Shown here piece by piece: positions 11,801-23,930 of a stretch of 64,000 nt of DNA. The notes below the pieces were generated by a model. It was not told the DNA's origin. It saw nothing but the letters and a program-made list of their open reading frames with translations, and did no database searches. Location of the stretch: positions 51,976,771 to 52,040,770 of the forward strand of contig NC_066579.1 in NCBI RefSeq assembly GCF_024323335.1, given 5' to 3'. How positions within the stretch are numbered: position 1 is the stretch's first letter; every line of letters begins with the position of its first letter. The position numbers were made by a program, and so were the translations under genes. The stretch comes from Lathyrus oleraceus. Taxonomy: Eukaryota; Streptophyta; Magnoliopsida; Fabales; Fabaceae.

Positions 11801-14800
11801 TGAATGTGAACTAAGATTATAGGTTATTCCTTGAATTAAAATCTCTTGTGGACCACATGTTGACCAAACTTTGACGTTGGGAATCAAAATACTAATTTAG
11901 AAACCAAGCGTGATCCTTTGATTGCAAGTCCTTACCTTGTACAATAAGAAAAAGGAAACAACATATAATTTTGTATTTTGAATAAGGTTTAAAAAGTTTG
12001 AATGAAAGAAAACAAAAAGGTAAAAAGAAAACACAAAGGGTGCGTGATGATCTCCCACAAAGGCAAACCTAAAGAGGTGAAGGTTAGGAGGATACCATGA
12101 TTGTGATATTTGATTGAAATGCAAATGATATGATAGGTTGAATCTTATGTGTAAAATTAGGGTATTACATAGGGGATATAAAGATAAAACCCTAAAGGAA
12201 AGGATAAGACGGTCATTAAAACCAAGTATGGGTTTAGAAGTCGGTTATGTGAGGGGAAGGTGTTAGGCACCCTTCACATGTGTTGTACTCATTGAGATCC
12301 TCCTCTAGTTTTAGGGTTAAGTTTGTTTGTCTAAGGGGATATTTGCATATATTATTTCTACTTGCTATTTATTTATTTAAAAAGAGGGTAATTACAAAAT
12401 GATAAAATGGGAAAAGATTTAGTTAAAGTTAGTGGTGAGATACGCTATGGAGTTATTTAAAAAGAGGGTCAACCAAACATGTACCAACTTGTGATTTCTT
12501 GCCATTTCTTACGTCAAAGGCTCAGTGATGAACACTTGAATACGAAACTTGACTGTCCCTTAAATAATCTTGATAATTGATTGAAAATTGGATGGAGATG
12601 TCATGGAAATAAACATATGAACCATAATTGAATCAACTTTGAAACTAGGAACCAAAATTGAACTTATCTTTAACAAATGAGCTTGAATAACTCTTGAAAT
12701 GAATGTGACCTAATATTATAGGTCATTCCTTGAATTAAAAGCTCTTGTGGACCACAAGTTGACCAAACTTTGACCTTGGGAATTAAACAACTAATTTAGA
12801 AACCAAGCTTGATCCTTTGATTCCAAGTCCTTACCTTGTACAATAAGAAAAAGGAAACAACATGTATTTTTGTATTTTGAATAAGGTTTAAAAAGTTAGA
12901 ATGAAAGCAAACAAAAAGGTAAAAAAAAACACAAAGGATGATTCATGAGCTCCACAAAGGTAAACCCAAAGAGGTGAAGGTAAGGAGGATACCATGTTTG
13001 TGATGTTTGATTGAAATGTAAATGTTATGATAGGTGGAATCTTATGTGTAACATTAGGGTATGAAATAGGGTAAATAAAGATAAAACCCTAAAGAAAAGG
13101 ATAATACGGTCATTAAAACCAAATATGGCTTCGGAAGTCGGTTAAGTGACGGGAAGGTGTTGGGCACCCCTCACATGTGTTCTACTCATTGAGAACCTCC
13201 TCTAGTTTTAGGGTTAAGTTTGTTTGCCTAAGGGGATATTTACATATATTATTTTTACTTGCTATTTATTTATTTAAAAAGAGGGTAATTACAAAATGAT
13301 AAAATGGGAAAATATTTAGTTAAACTTAGTGGTGAGATGCGCTATGGAGTTATTTAAAAAGAGGGTCAACCAAACATGTACCAACTTGTGATTTCTTGCC
13401 ATTTCTTACATCCAAAGGCTCAATGATGAATAATTGAATAAGAAACTTGATTGTACCTTAAATAATTTGATAATTGCTTGAAAGTTGGATGGAGATATCA
13501 TGGAAATAAACATATGAACCATACTTGAATCGACTTTGTAATTAGGAACCAAAATTGAACTTCTCTTGATCAAATGAGCTTGAATAAAGCTTGAAATGAA
13601 TGTGAACTAAGATTATAGGTCATTACATGAATTAAAAGTTCTTGGGGACCATATGTTGACCAAACTTTGACCTTGGGAATCAAAATACTAATTTAGAAAC
13701 CAAGTGTGATCCTTTGATTGCAAGTCCTTACCTTGTACAATAAGAAAAAGGAAACATCACATAATTTTGTATTTTGAATAAGGTTTAAAAAGTTTGAATG
13801 AAAGAAAACAAAAAGGTAAAAAGAACACACAAAGGGTGCTTGATGATCTCCCACAAAGGCAAACCCAAAAAGGTGAAGGTTAGGAGGATACCATGTTTGT
13901 GATATTTGATTAAAATGCAAATGATATGATAGGTGGAATCTTCTGTATAAAATTAGAGTATTACATAGGGGAAATAAAGATAAAACCCTAAAGGAAAGGA
14001 TAATAAGGTCATTAAGACCAAATATGGGTTCGGAAGTCGGTTAAATAAGGGGAAGGTGTTGGGCACCCCTCACATGTGTTGTACTCATTGAGAACCTCCT
14101 TTAGTTTTAGGGTTAAGTATGTTTGCCTAAGGGGATATTTGCATATATTATTTCTATTTGCTATTTATTTATTTAAAAAGAGGGTAATTACAAAATGATA
14201 AAATGGGAAAAGATTTAGTTAAAGTTAGTGGTGAGATACGCTATGTTGACCAAACTTTGACATTGGGAATCAAAACCCTAATTTAAAGACCAAGCTTGAT
14301 CCTTTGATTAGAAGTCCTTACCTTGTACAATGAGAAAAAGGAAACAACACATATTTTTGTATTTTGAATAAGGTTAAAAAAGTTAGAATGAAAGCAAACA
14401 AAAAGGTAAAAAGAAAACACAAAGGATGCTTGATGATCTCCCACAAAGGTAAACCCAAAGAGGTGAAGGTTAGGAGGATATCATGTTTGTGATATTTGAT
14501 TGAAATGCAAATGATATGATAGGTGGAATCTTATGTACAAAATTAGGGTATGACACAGGGGAAATAATGATAAAACCCTAAAGGAAAGGATAAGACGGTC
14601 ATTAAAACTGAATATGGGTTCGGAAGTCGGTTAAGTGAGGGGAAGGTGTTGGGCACCCCTTACATGTGTTGTAATCAATGGGAACCTCCTCAAGTTTTAG
14701 GGTTAAGTTTTTTTGTCTAAGGGGATATTTACATATATTATTTCTACTTTCTATTTATTTATTTAAAAAGAGGATAATTACAAAATAATAAAATGGGAAA

Positions 14801-14818
14801 ATATTTAGTTAAAGTTAC
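8887..14818. repeat. 898-bp satellite array, second block
   Basis: Continuation of the array, with anchors GAAGGTGTTGGGCACCC or close variants at 9560, 10459, 11357, 12256 (TTAGGC variant), 13153, 14052 and 14642. Spacings are 897-899 bp except the last, which is 590 bp because one monomer has lost about 308 bp near 14245. Monomers alternate in subtype: 10459 resembles 12256, and 11357 resembles 13153, giving a dimer of about 1797 bp. Near-identical minus-strand 75-codon open stretches at 11897-12124 and 13693-13920, offset by 1796 bp, show the same thing; they are not genes. The array stops abruptly at 14818, inside a monomer. Confidence 0.95.
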
Positions 14819-15614
14819 CAATTTTGAATTATTTTTTTACTCTTTTAGTAAAATGTGCATAAAATAAATAAAAATTATTTTAAAAAATGCCTTAAAAAAA
14901 TACAGAAAATTAAAATTAAAACTCATTTTTTTTACTTGAAATACATAAAATAATAAAAATAAAAATTATTAAAATAATACTTATTTAAATAAAACAAAAA
15001 TTAATTATAATAATAAAAAAATACAAATTTTTGTGGATAAATAGAAATAAGTATAAAAAAGTGAGAAACATGAGACTTGATCTTAGGACCTCATATTTGT
15101 CCTCCTTATACTCACTTCACTATCAAATGGGTTATCTCATTCATTCAAAATAAAATGCAACTAAAATCCATATAATAGTAAAGAGGTGGATAAAATTTAG
15201 GGTACTACAGTCCTTAATCATGTCATAAATTGAACTGTTAATTTAGATTAGACTTGTATAGTTATGGTCAATAATTTATACGATTCTATATTTGATATAT
15301 GAGTTCATCAACACATATCAAACAATGAAAAAGAAATTAAGTGAATAACAATGATGAATTAAACAAAAGTGCCAATAATAAAATACGCAAACATATTACT
15401 TAATAGGTTCATACAAGTTCATCTAGAAAGCCATAATAAATAAGAAATTAGCTACTCATCAACTATCTAACTAAGATTAGAAGATTCCTAAGCACTATCT
15501 AATTTACCATTCTATTGAAATTTAAATTACACTAAACAATGCTCTTAATTGTAATTGAGTAATACAAAGTTTTAGGCCAATAAAAACATCCCATATTTCC
15601 AAGTGGCGTAAGAA

Positions 15615-15917
15615 ATGGAGCATCTTTTCCATGTTTCAAAATTTTTGGATGTTCGATCTCTCCCCATCCCTTTTTCATTTCCGTCATTCTCCTCTCTCTC
15701 CCTTTTCATCACTTCCTTTCCATTCCTCTCTCTTTCCCCTTTTCTCCATTTTATCTGTTTTTCTTCTTCTTCCTTCCTCTATGCATCCAACTTGACTCCT
15801 TCTCATTATTTCTTTACACTCTTCTTCTTTTTAGTTTTCTTCTTAAAATCACATTATGCACAAAAGAAGATGGAGATCTGCTTGTGGATCATGGTTTTAG
15901 TTCCAACTTTAATTTAA
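15615..15917 (+). other. Small ORF in pyrimidine-rich leader, copy A
   Basis: An open frame of 100 codons, rich in Ser, Phe and Leu, over a CT-rich stretch. It recurs with 115 codons in copies B (39718-40065) and C (45737-46084). The CT-rich composition resembles the 5' UTR of a plant gene more than a protein-coding exon, and the phosphofructokinase fragment follows about 300 bp downstream. In copy A the frame closes early. I do not recognise a protein family; it is probably untranslated leader sequence captured together with the downstream fragment. Confidence 0.3.
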
Positions 15918-16225
15918 GAAGAGGGAGATCCGAGCGTGGGTTGTGGTATGATTTCAATCTAAGAAGAAGACAATTTAAATAAGAGTTCCATTGAAAAATG
16001 CTTACTGGAAATTGCTAATGGGGTAGGTTTATTCTTTATCTAGTTACTCCATTCTATTTGTCTACTAAATTGATGTTCTTTCTTTGTTGGTTGGCTAGGT
16101 CATTGATGCTCAACCACTGCTTAACTTGTGGGAAATAACCCTATAAAATATTTTGTTTGGTGTTATTCGTATACCAACCTTTGGATCATAGTTTATCCTT
16201 GCTCGAGCACTCACTTCAGCATTGG

Positions 16226-16487
16226 CCAAAAACTATAGATAACAATATCCCTCTAAGGATGCTTTTGACTATATATGCAGTTGCACTGAAAAATGGAAAA
16301 GGATTAGTAGTTAAATATACTTATTGAATGTTGTATAACCTAATACCCTTATGTATTTAAATCAAGTTATTGACAAGTCAATTGGTTTTGACACTACTGT
16401 TGAAGAGGCACAAAGAGCTATTAATTCAGCCCATGTTGAAGCAGTGAGTGCTGAGAATTGTATTGGTGTTGTGAAGTTAATGGGGAT
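16226..16487 (+). pseudogene. Captured ATP-dependent 6-phosphofructokinase fragment (two exons), copy A
   Basis: Two short exon-like pieces lie in the right order. At 16226-16256 the frame reads PKTIDNNIPL, the conserved 'PKTIDND' substrate-binding segment of phosphofructokinase. After an intron-like gap, 16363-16487 reads [11 protein letters not shown] followed by [20 protein letters not shown] and CIGVVKLMG, which matches the plant ATP-PFK block ending in VVKLMGR. The frame then stops at TAA within four codons. Only about 50 residues of an enzyme of roughly 450-550 are present, so it cannot encode an active kinase. The same fragment is in copies B and C, so the capture came before the triplication. 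Family assignment rests on motif recognition, not on a search. Confidence 0.8.
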
Positions 16488-17058
16488 AACATAACAAAGG
16501 ATTTTTGCCAACATTCGTTTAAACATGCTTCGAAATTAGGGGGTCTCTTATTTTTACGACTTTTCAATTAATTTTTCGTGTGTAATGTCCTTCTTTCTTT
16601 ACCTCATTTTTATTCCTATGTAATACATTTAAACTTTTCATACCCTACTTCTAAAATTGACTTGTGGATATGAATGGAGAGTATAAACCTACACCACTTT
16701 ATCCAACTAATCTGCTGCTAAAATTGACTTGTGGATATCAATGGAGATTACAAACCTACATCACTTTATCCAGCTAGCCTGCTGCTAAAGTTGACAACCT
16801 TTCATTCAACATAATGTATGTCAAACACTTACATCTCAAGAATTTCCCTACATGTTCAACTGATATAGCTGATTATCTCCAGAATTTACGTACACTAAAA
16901 AGTGATGATGTTATGTATCCTTTGATGGTGATGTGATGCCAACGCTTGATGAATGAATTCATCTTCTCAACTTGAGTTATATCCCTTTGTGTTGTACATT
17001 ATACACTAGATGTGAAAGATAGGGACAGAGGTAGTAGGAAGAAAGGGTGGGCCCATAC

Positions 17059-19373
17059 TGTAGCGGTAAATTCATGACCATCAAGTTATGGATAAGCTAG
17101 ACATCAAATGACAAGAGTCGCCTCCGCGCTTTTATTGTTTTCAAGGGAAAAGGGAAAAAGTACGAACAAAACCCAAATATAAGAATTTTTCAAATCAAAA
17201 CTAATAAATTGTCAGAGATTACAGGTAAGGGGGTTGGTTACACAGAGGGAAGGTGTTAGCACTTAAAGTGTCCTAGGTACTCCTAGGGAGCCCTTTTTGT
17301 GTGCACATGTATTTGGTACAAAAATGATCTTTACAAACAAATAGATTGGGGGGATGAGAAAAGAATGCAATTAATTATATTTTTGTGTTTGACAAGACCT
17401 TCGGACTTGTGCCTACGTACCAACATAAAAATGAGGGATCAAAACCTCGTAGTTCGTGATACAAATTTCAAAGTGGGTGCATTGCTTTTATCAAAAGTTA
17501 AGTTTGAAAGGCATAAAGGCCTCAAAATGGTTTGAATGAGTTAATTCTTTTTGGCTTTTTGAAAGTTTAAGTCAAGTATAGTTAAGTTTATTTACAAGTT
17601 TGATATAAGAAAAGAAGTTTGAAAATGCAATGGCATAAGGCCCAAGTTTTATATTTTTCCAAAGTGGTCAAAGTTTAGAACAAAATAAGTTCAAACAAAG
17701 AAAATTTTAAAAGGAGGGAGAGATTTTGAAATTAAATAAATGGGGATAAGATGAAGAGACTAATCCTATGCACAAAATAAAAGTTAAGAGTTGAAAAGAT
17801 CTAACCGATGGATAGCAATCCAATAGGCAAGAATGCCATATAGAAACCCCAAATTCCCTTGGAAATTTAGAATTAAGCAACACACAAATGCACAATTATA
17901 TCAATCTTGAAGAGAAAAGGCATCAAATAAAGATAGTCACGTCCAAGCTTTAGCCACTCCATGATCTTCTTCAAATTAGCCCATGTAAGAACTGAATTCC
18001 ACAAGTCACAAGTTTAAAATAAAAGCTTCACAATGATCATGTTTCAAATGAACTCAAAGGGATCTTGAATGATGTATCAGATGAAGTTTCAAATTGCAAT
18101 CACTTGGTTCTAAAAAAGTTGGCATTGGCCAAGTCCTTTAGCATAGGGAGGTTGCCTAAATTCTAAGTCCAATTTGTCCAAGATCAAGTCTACAGTCCAC
18201 TCAAAAGTTTTTTAGGGTTTTTGTTCTTACTATGTACATTAATGGTCCAAGACCACACAAAGAAACAAAATATACACAAGCAAGATATATCACACAATAT
18301 GGTCCAAATGGACAAAGGGAAAATTGCACTAACATAAACAATTAGAATGGTATGAATAATGGCAAATGAATAGAACTTAAAAATTAAAGTGCATTAAAAT
18401 AAAGGACTTGAAATTAAATGTTAGTTGTTAATAAGTTAGGAGTTATTATTTTTTTGCTTTTTCTTTTCATTTTAAGTTATTTTTTGGAGAACACTCAACC
18501 CACTTATCACAAGCATGGATCCTTGAGCCAAGACATCTTCCAAAGGAAGGAAAAAAGGACAAGTTTCCACACAATACCATGAAAGAGGGGAGACTTACAA
18601 TCTCACTAACTAGAATGCTATGCCTTTTGTGTCACAAATTTAGTGCTATGTTAAGCAATCGTAATTGGACTTATGTAGAAGTCATAACTATTTGAGATCG
18701 GGCAATAGAATTTTGGTGTTAATGCATGTTAGAGACATAGTATAACGAACTATGCTCATGAAACATACCACACACAAAAAGAATATGCAAAAGAGATGGC
18801 CTAATCTCATCCGTACTCATGTTGATTTTTCAAGCAACTAGCCTTAGGACTTTGAGATATCATAGACCAAATGAGATGAATGCATAAAGAATGGGAATGA
18901 GATGAAGAGGGAGGGGAATGGATCAAAACTCAAATTGGTCAAAGGAGGACTTTTACCAAATTAATATCATCCATTCATTTTGGGAGATAGAATGTACATT
19001 CGATCAATCCCCTAAATCCAACGATATTAACTTGACAAAGTCAAATCAACCTTGACCAAGGCCCAACAACAAGAGTTAAACTCAAACAAGTCATCACAAT
19101 TGGTCAACAAAATTAATTGGCATTTATTCAAATTAAAAAGACTAAAATAATACATTTAAATTAAATATGGTTTGTCAAATTACTAAAACCTCATCAAAAC
19201 ACCAAATACATTGCCAAGAGATTTATCATAGGTCAAACAAGGTCAAAGGACCTTGGAGAAAAAAATTCAGAATTTTTAAAGACTTAAAAATATTCTTAAA
19301 CAATTAAAATAATCACAAAATCAATAAAATCATGAAAAATATTAATAATGATCCAAAAAATAATTTTAATTCA
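17059..19373 (-). mobile_element. Truncated Ogre/Tat-type LTR, copy A
   Basis: It begins TGTAGCGGTAAATTCATGAC, directly after CCCATAC of the hAT terminus. On the minus strand this is an LTR 3' end: it shares with the solo LTR the GAGTCGCC(T)CCGC block, the GGGGGTTGGTTA..GGGAAGGTGTTAGCAC block (near 17231-17262), and CCTACGTACC..CGTAGTTCG. The right side has no TG/CA end or CATAC duplication. It stops at 19373, where a short inverted satellite piece begins. The same truncated form is in copy B (41212-43528). No coding sequence was recognised within it. Confidence 0.75.
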
Positions 19374-20935
19374 AAACACATGTGAGGGGTGAACTAAGTT
19401 TATAGGTCATTCCTTGAAGTAAAAGCTCTTGTGGACCACATGTTGACCAAACTTTGACCTTGGGAATCAAAACACTAATTTAGAAACCAAGCTTGATCCT
19501 TTGATTGCAAGTCCTTACCTTGTACAATAAGAAAAAGGAAACAACATATATTTTAGTATTTTGAATAAGGTTAAAAAAGTTAGAATGAAAGCAAATAAAA
19601 ACGTAAAAAGAAAACACAAAGGGTGCTTGATGATCTCCCACAAAGGCAAACCCAAATAGGTGAAGGTTAGGAGGATACCATGTTTGTGATATTTGATCGA
19701 AATGAAAATAATATGATAGGTGGAATATTATGTGTAAAATTAGGGTACGATATAGGGGAAATAATGATAAAACCCTTTAGGAAAGGATAAGGCGGTCATT
19801 AAAATCGAGTATGGCTTTAAAAGTCGGTGTTGGTGAGGGGAAGGTGTTGGGCACCCATCACATGTGTTGTACTCAATAACAACCTCCTCTAGTTTTATGT
19901 TTAAGTTGGTTTGTCTAAAGGGATATTTGAATATATTATTTCTACATGCTATTTATTTATTTAAATAGACGATAATAACAAAATCATAAAATCGGAAAAG
20001 ATTTAGTTAAAGTTAGTGGTGAGATAAGCCATGGAGTTATTTAAAAAGAGGGTCAACCAAACATATTCCTACTTGTGATTTATTGCCATTTCTTGAATCC
20101 AAAGGATCAATGATGAACACTTGAATACGAAACTTTATTGTCCCTTAAATAATCTTGATAATTTCTTGAAAATTGGATGGAGATGTCACGTAAATAAACA
20201 CATGAACCATACTTGAACCAACTTTGAAATTAGGGACCAAAATTGAATTTCTCTTTATCAAATGAGCTTGAATAAAGCTTGAAATGAATGTGACCTAAGA
20301 TTATAGGTCATTCATTAAAGTAAAAGCTCTTGAGGACCATATGTTGACCAAACTTTGACATTGGGAAACAAAACCCTAATTTAGAAACCAAGCTTGATCC
20401 TTTGATTGCAACTCCTTACCTTGTACAATGAGAAAAAGGAAACAACATATATTTTTGTATTTTGATTAAGGTTAAAAAAGTTAGAATGAAAGCAAACAAA
20501 AAGGTAAAAAGAAAACACAAAGGATGCTTGATGATCTCCCACAAAGGCAAACCCAAAGAGGTAAAGGTTAGGATGATACCATGTTTGTTATATTTTATTG
20601 AAATGCAAATGATATGATAGGTGGAATCTTATGTGTAAAATTAGGGTATGACACAGGGGAAATAATGATAAAACCCTAAAGGAAAGGATAAGAAGGTCAT
20701 TAAAACTGAATATGGGTTCAAAAGTCGGTTAAGTGAGGGGAAGATGTTGGGCACCCCTCACATGTGTTGTACTCAACGAGAACCTCCTCTAGTTTTAGGG
20801 TTAAGTTTTTTTTCTACGGGGATATTTGCATATATTATTTCTACTTTCTATTTATTTATTTAAAAAGAGGATAATTACAAAATAATAGAATGGAAAAAGA
20901 TTTAGTTAAAGTTAGTGGTGAGATAAGTTATGGAG
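19374..20935. repeat. Satellite monomers inside copy A
   Basis: About 1.7 monomers of the 898-bp satellite, with anchors at 19840 and 20740 (spacing 900). The left edge is odd. ACACATGTGAGGGGTG at 19376-19391 is the reverse complement of the monomer's CACCCCTCACATGTGT block, and it joins directly to forward-orientation satellite (TATAGGTCATTCCTTGAA). Confidence 0.9.
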
Positions 20936-21446
20936 TTGATGGAAATTTTTGTATATGTTTTTGGTGCATGGATTGTTGTTGTTGAGAGTTTGAGGTTATG
21001 TTGATGGTAATTTTTTTATGCAAGGGGTGTTTAAAATATTATTAAGGTTGTTTGGAGCTTGTGAATGCTGATGAAAATTTTTGAGTTTTGTTGAGATTTG
21101 TTCATGATTTGTTATGAATTTATTTAGCTATGTGAGGGAGAATTGAATTGGTTTGAACATGAGGTTTATGAGGTGGTTGATATTAGTGTATGAGGATGAA
21201 GATTTTTGTGTGTGTCATGTTAGTTGGATTGAGAGTATGGGTGTATTTATGTGAGTATGTGTGTGTGTATTAGTGGGAATGGGTTCTGATTAGTTGGTTT
21301 TTGTAAATTGGTTTTGGTTATTATTTTTGCTTAAAAACGTGAGAGGGTTGTAGGATTTTTGTATGTATAATGTGTAATTGGTTTATACATGTTTTTTTAG
21401 CAGTGGAGTATGAGGGATAAGAGGTTTATTGGTGTGTATGACATGG
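20936..21446. other. GT-rich tail of copy A, no gene seen
   Basis: A 510-bp stretch strongly skewed to G and T on the plus strand, with many TTGTTG, GTGTGT and TTGGTT runs. It is shared with copy B (44190-44707). No ORF or recognised family. It ends GTGTGTATGACATGG, the target of the Ogre-like insertion. Confidence 0.7.
21442..21446. repeat. Target site duplication CATGG, left copy
   Basis: CATGG directly precedes the LTR start TGTAACACCC, and CATGG at 38678-38682 directly follows the LTR end TGCGACA. The undisturbed paralogous junction at 44703-44707 (GACATGGCGGGATAAAG) shows the pre-insertion state. Confidence 0.95.
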
Positions 21447-23910
21447 TGTAACACCCCAAAATTTTCCCTCCTCATTCATGCATTCATTTTTAGGTCACTT
21501 AACATTTCAAAATGCATTTCATCATGTCAACCAGAATCGGATCCAGGAAGCTTGAACATCATCCAAGACACTTTGTGGATTCTATCCGGGTGATCAGTCA
21601 ACACAAGGGAAGGACTTGAGCTACTTCCAACAGGTTCAAATGGGGTCTATTCATCATTCAAAACGCTAATCTTGAAGGAGCTAAAATCTGTTCCTGAGCT
21701 GTCATGCTCGCTAGACGAGCAGCATGGTTCACCTAGCGAACCTTGAACTGTCATGCTCGCTAGGCGAGCAGATCCTTCGTTGGGCGAAGCGCACGCGTTT
21801 TCAGAATATAACAGAAAGTCATGGGACTTGGGTTGCCCTCATTTGAGCCCACCAATCCACGAAATCAGGTTATAAATACTAGAGTTTCAGTAGAACAAAG
21901 GAAAAGAAAAAAAAGAAGCAGAGATAGAGAGTGTGAACTAATCTGCAGCAGCCTCCAGACAGCTCTGAAAAGTTCACTCTGACTCACACACTTTTTCACC
22001 TCCATCTCACGCAAACCCTAACACTACTCTGCAAACCCAAGGGTGCAATTCAATTTCATTCGATCTCTCCAATCAGGTTTGCCCTTATTCCCATTACTCT
22101 ATGCTTTCAATTTGAATTCTCTGAATGTATGACGTACCGTTAGGTTTTGCCCACGGGTTTAGATATGCATGAATATTAAACAATACCTTGAATGTTTAAT
22201 CGTTTCGTTTCTGAGATGGATACCACAGGGTTAGGGTTACCGAAATCGTACTGTTATCAGAGAAGAACCCATAACCCGCAGGCGTTCGCTAGCACCTTCG
22301 CTAGGCGAGCCTGCAACGAAGCTTCGCTAAGCGAAGCAGCAGCGATCGCGATAGCAGTTGTTTTTTTGGTTTGCTCTAATCTGTTTTGTGTTCGTCATGG
22401 CATTGTTTTCTCCTGATTCCATCCTGTTACTCTAACCTGTTTGTTGAGTTTTTGTGAGGGCTCACATGACTTTAGAAGAGATGGCTTGCTTGGTATTCCA
22501 CTTTATTTGTGGGATACCACCTGGAGGTTTATTCCGATTACCTGTACTGACTCTCTTTCTTTGATGGTGCTAGCTTGAGGGATCTCCGGGTGTCTTATTC
22601 CTTTAGTTGCTGTTACTTCGGATCTTTATCCGTATGGTAGACCTCTTGATCCCTTTATTTTTCCCGCATTTTACCGCTTTCTTAGCTGGAAGACCTCAAT
22701 AGGAGGCAATGTTTTCTTTTGTTTGTTTACTTTTGTGCCCAAAGACCTCCAAGAAGAGGCACCAGTGCTAAAGACCTCCATGAAGAGGCAATTGGCGGAT
22801 AAAAGGGATTAGTAGTCAATCCCCCGTTATTCAGTGCGTCGATCTTTAAGATCACACTACGTGTTGATGCTTCAGAACAAAAGCCCAAGATCTTTTGTCC
22901 GGTCAGTCAGTGGAGAGGGTTCCATCTTTCTGAACCCCCACGCCTTGTCATGAGCTCACCCTGTCTAGGGTTAAGAGCTATGAGGTATTATCCTCATTAC
23001 CCTTTTGATTTGCTCACTCTGACGTTCAATGTCAATGGTTAAGAGCCCATTTGATTACCTTTCCATGGCTTGTTTGTCGAGGTTGATATGACCCCTCTTG
23101 ACTAAAGCCCTACCCACGTATGTTTGAGCCCCCTTGTTGGCTGTTTACTTTATGCATGTTTTGTTTTGTATGGTGTGATCGTCTCCCCATAGGATTGCCA
23201 GGCTTCGTATAGTCTCTCGTTTGCATGTCAATTAAGGTAGCGCGGTTCATTCGTCTAGGACTTCCTTTTTGCATGAGCCTTCCTAAAACACAAACAAACT
23301 CATTGATTTTCCTTCTCCTAAGAACATGTTAACTCCTTCTACTACAGGTGAGTAAGTCTCCAAAGGTCGAGCATCCGATAGATTGCGTAGTAACGTCATT
23401 CGCCCAAAACCAACCCGTAGTTAGCCGAACTACGTTTTGCTCTGATTCTCATTCCAGATGAGATACGTAGGCATAAGACGCGACGTCTTACCGAGCACAC
23501 ATCCCCCTAACCCATAGGTAGCCGAGCTACGAAGACTCTGATTCTCATATTCCGATGAGATACGTATGCAGTGGACACGACATCCGCGCGAGTCATTTTC
23601 TTTTGACCCCTCGTTTAGTAAATAGTACATTAGATAAACCCACACCCTTTAGACAAGAACAACAAGAGTGGATCCCGTAGAGTTCTACGGATGCGTAGGG
23701 ATGCTAATACCTTCCCTTCGCATAATCGACTCCCGAACCCAAGATTTGGTTGCGAGACCTTGTCTTTTCCTTTCCTTTGTTCCAGGTTTACTTCGAGCGT
23801 TTCCTTTCCCTCCTTTGGGATAAATAACGCACGGTGGCGACTCTTCTGTCATTTCGTTCTTTTTCGCCGGTTGTTTCTTTTTGCACTCCTATTTTTTTTA
23901 GGCTGCGACA
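21447..23910 (+). repeat. 5' LTR of the Ogre-like element
   Basis: Starts TGTAACACCCCAAAATTTTC and ends AGGCTGCGACA. Homologous over its full length to 36204-38677. It carries a TATA box at 21871, a G/A-rich then CT-rich R-like stretch, and several near-palindromes of the form GCTCGCTAGGCGAGC (about 21708-21795 and 22280-22345). The U5 region (23400-23880) contains the CTACGTATCTCAT-type blocks shared, in inverse orientation, with the solo LTR at 2958-8886. Confidence 0.95.
21871..21878 (+). promoter_or_regulatory. TATA box of the 5' LTR
   Basis: TATAAATA preceded by GAAATCAGGT. About 25-30 bp downstream begins a purine-rich then pyrimidine-rich stretch typical of an LTR R region. The start site is therefore probably near 21900. 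The same box is at 36628 in the 3' LTR. Confidence 0.7.
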
Positions 23911-23912
23911 GC

Positions 23913-23930
23913 TGGCGACTCTGTTGGGGA
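23913..23930 (+). promoter_or_regulatory. Primer binding site
   Basis: TGGCGACTCTGTTGGGGA begins two bases after the LTR end CGACA and starts with TGG, the complement of a tRNA 3' CCA. Ogre elements are reported to use tRNA-Arg; the match to a particular tRNA was not checked here. Confidence 0.8.

Larger units (their letters stand above)
14819..21446. repeat. Composite segmental duplication, copy A
   Basis: From 14819 this segment matches copy B from 38922 onward, and most of it matches copy C from about 44945. In order it holds an AT-rich stretch, a tRNA-like sequence, a pyrimidine-rich leader with a small ORF, a two-exon phosphofructokinase fragment, a hAT terminus, a minus-strand LTR fragment, satellite monomers and a GT-rich tail. 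It lacks the first ~245 bp of the unit, because the satellite is fused directly to an internal point. It carries one more 898-bp monomer than copy B (1532 versus 630 bp between matching flanks). It ends at CATGG, where the Ogre-like element inserted. Confidence 0.92.

Noticed and set aside
9348..13920. Minus-strand open frames of 75-82 codons in the satellite (9348-9596, 11897-12124, 13693-13920) that look conserved
   Set aside because: They recur only because the satellite recurs. They begin and end at arbitrary places, have no domain, and are closed in other monomers.
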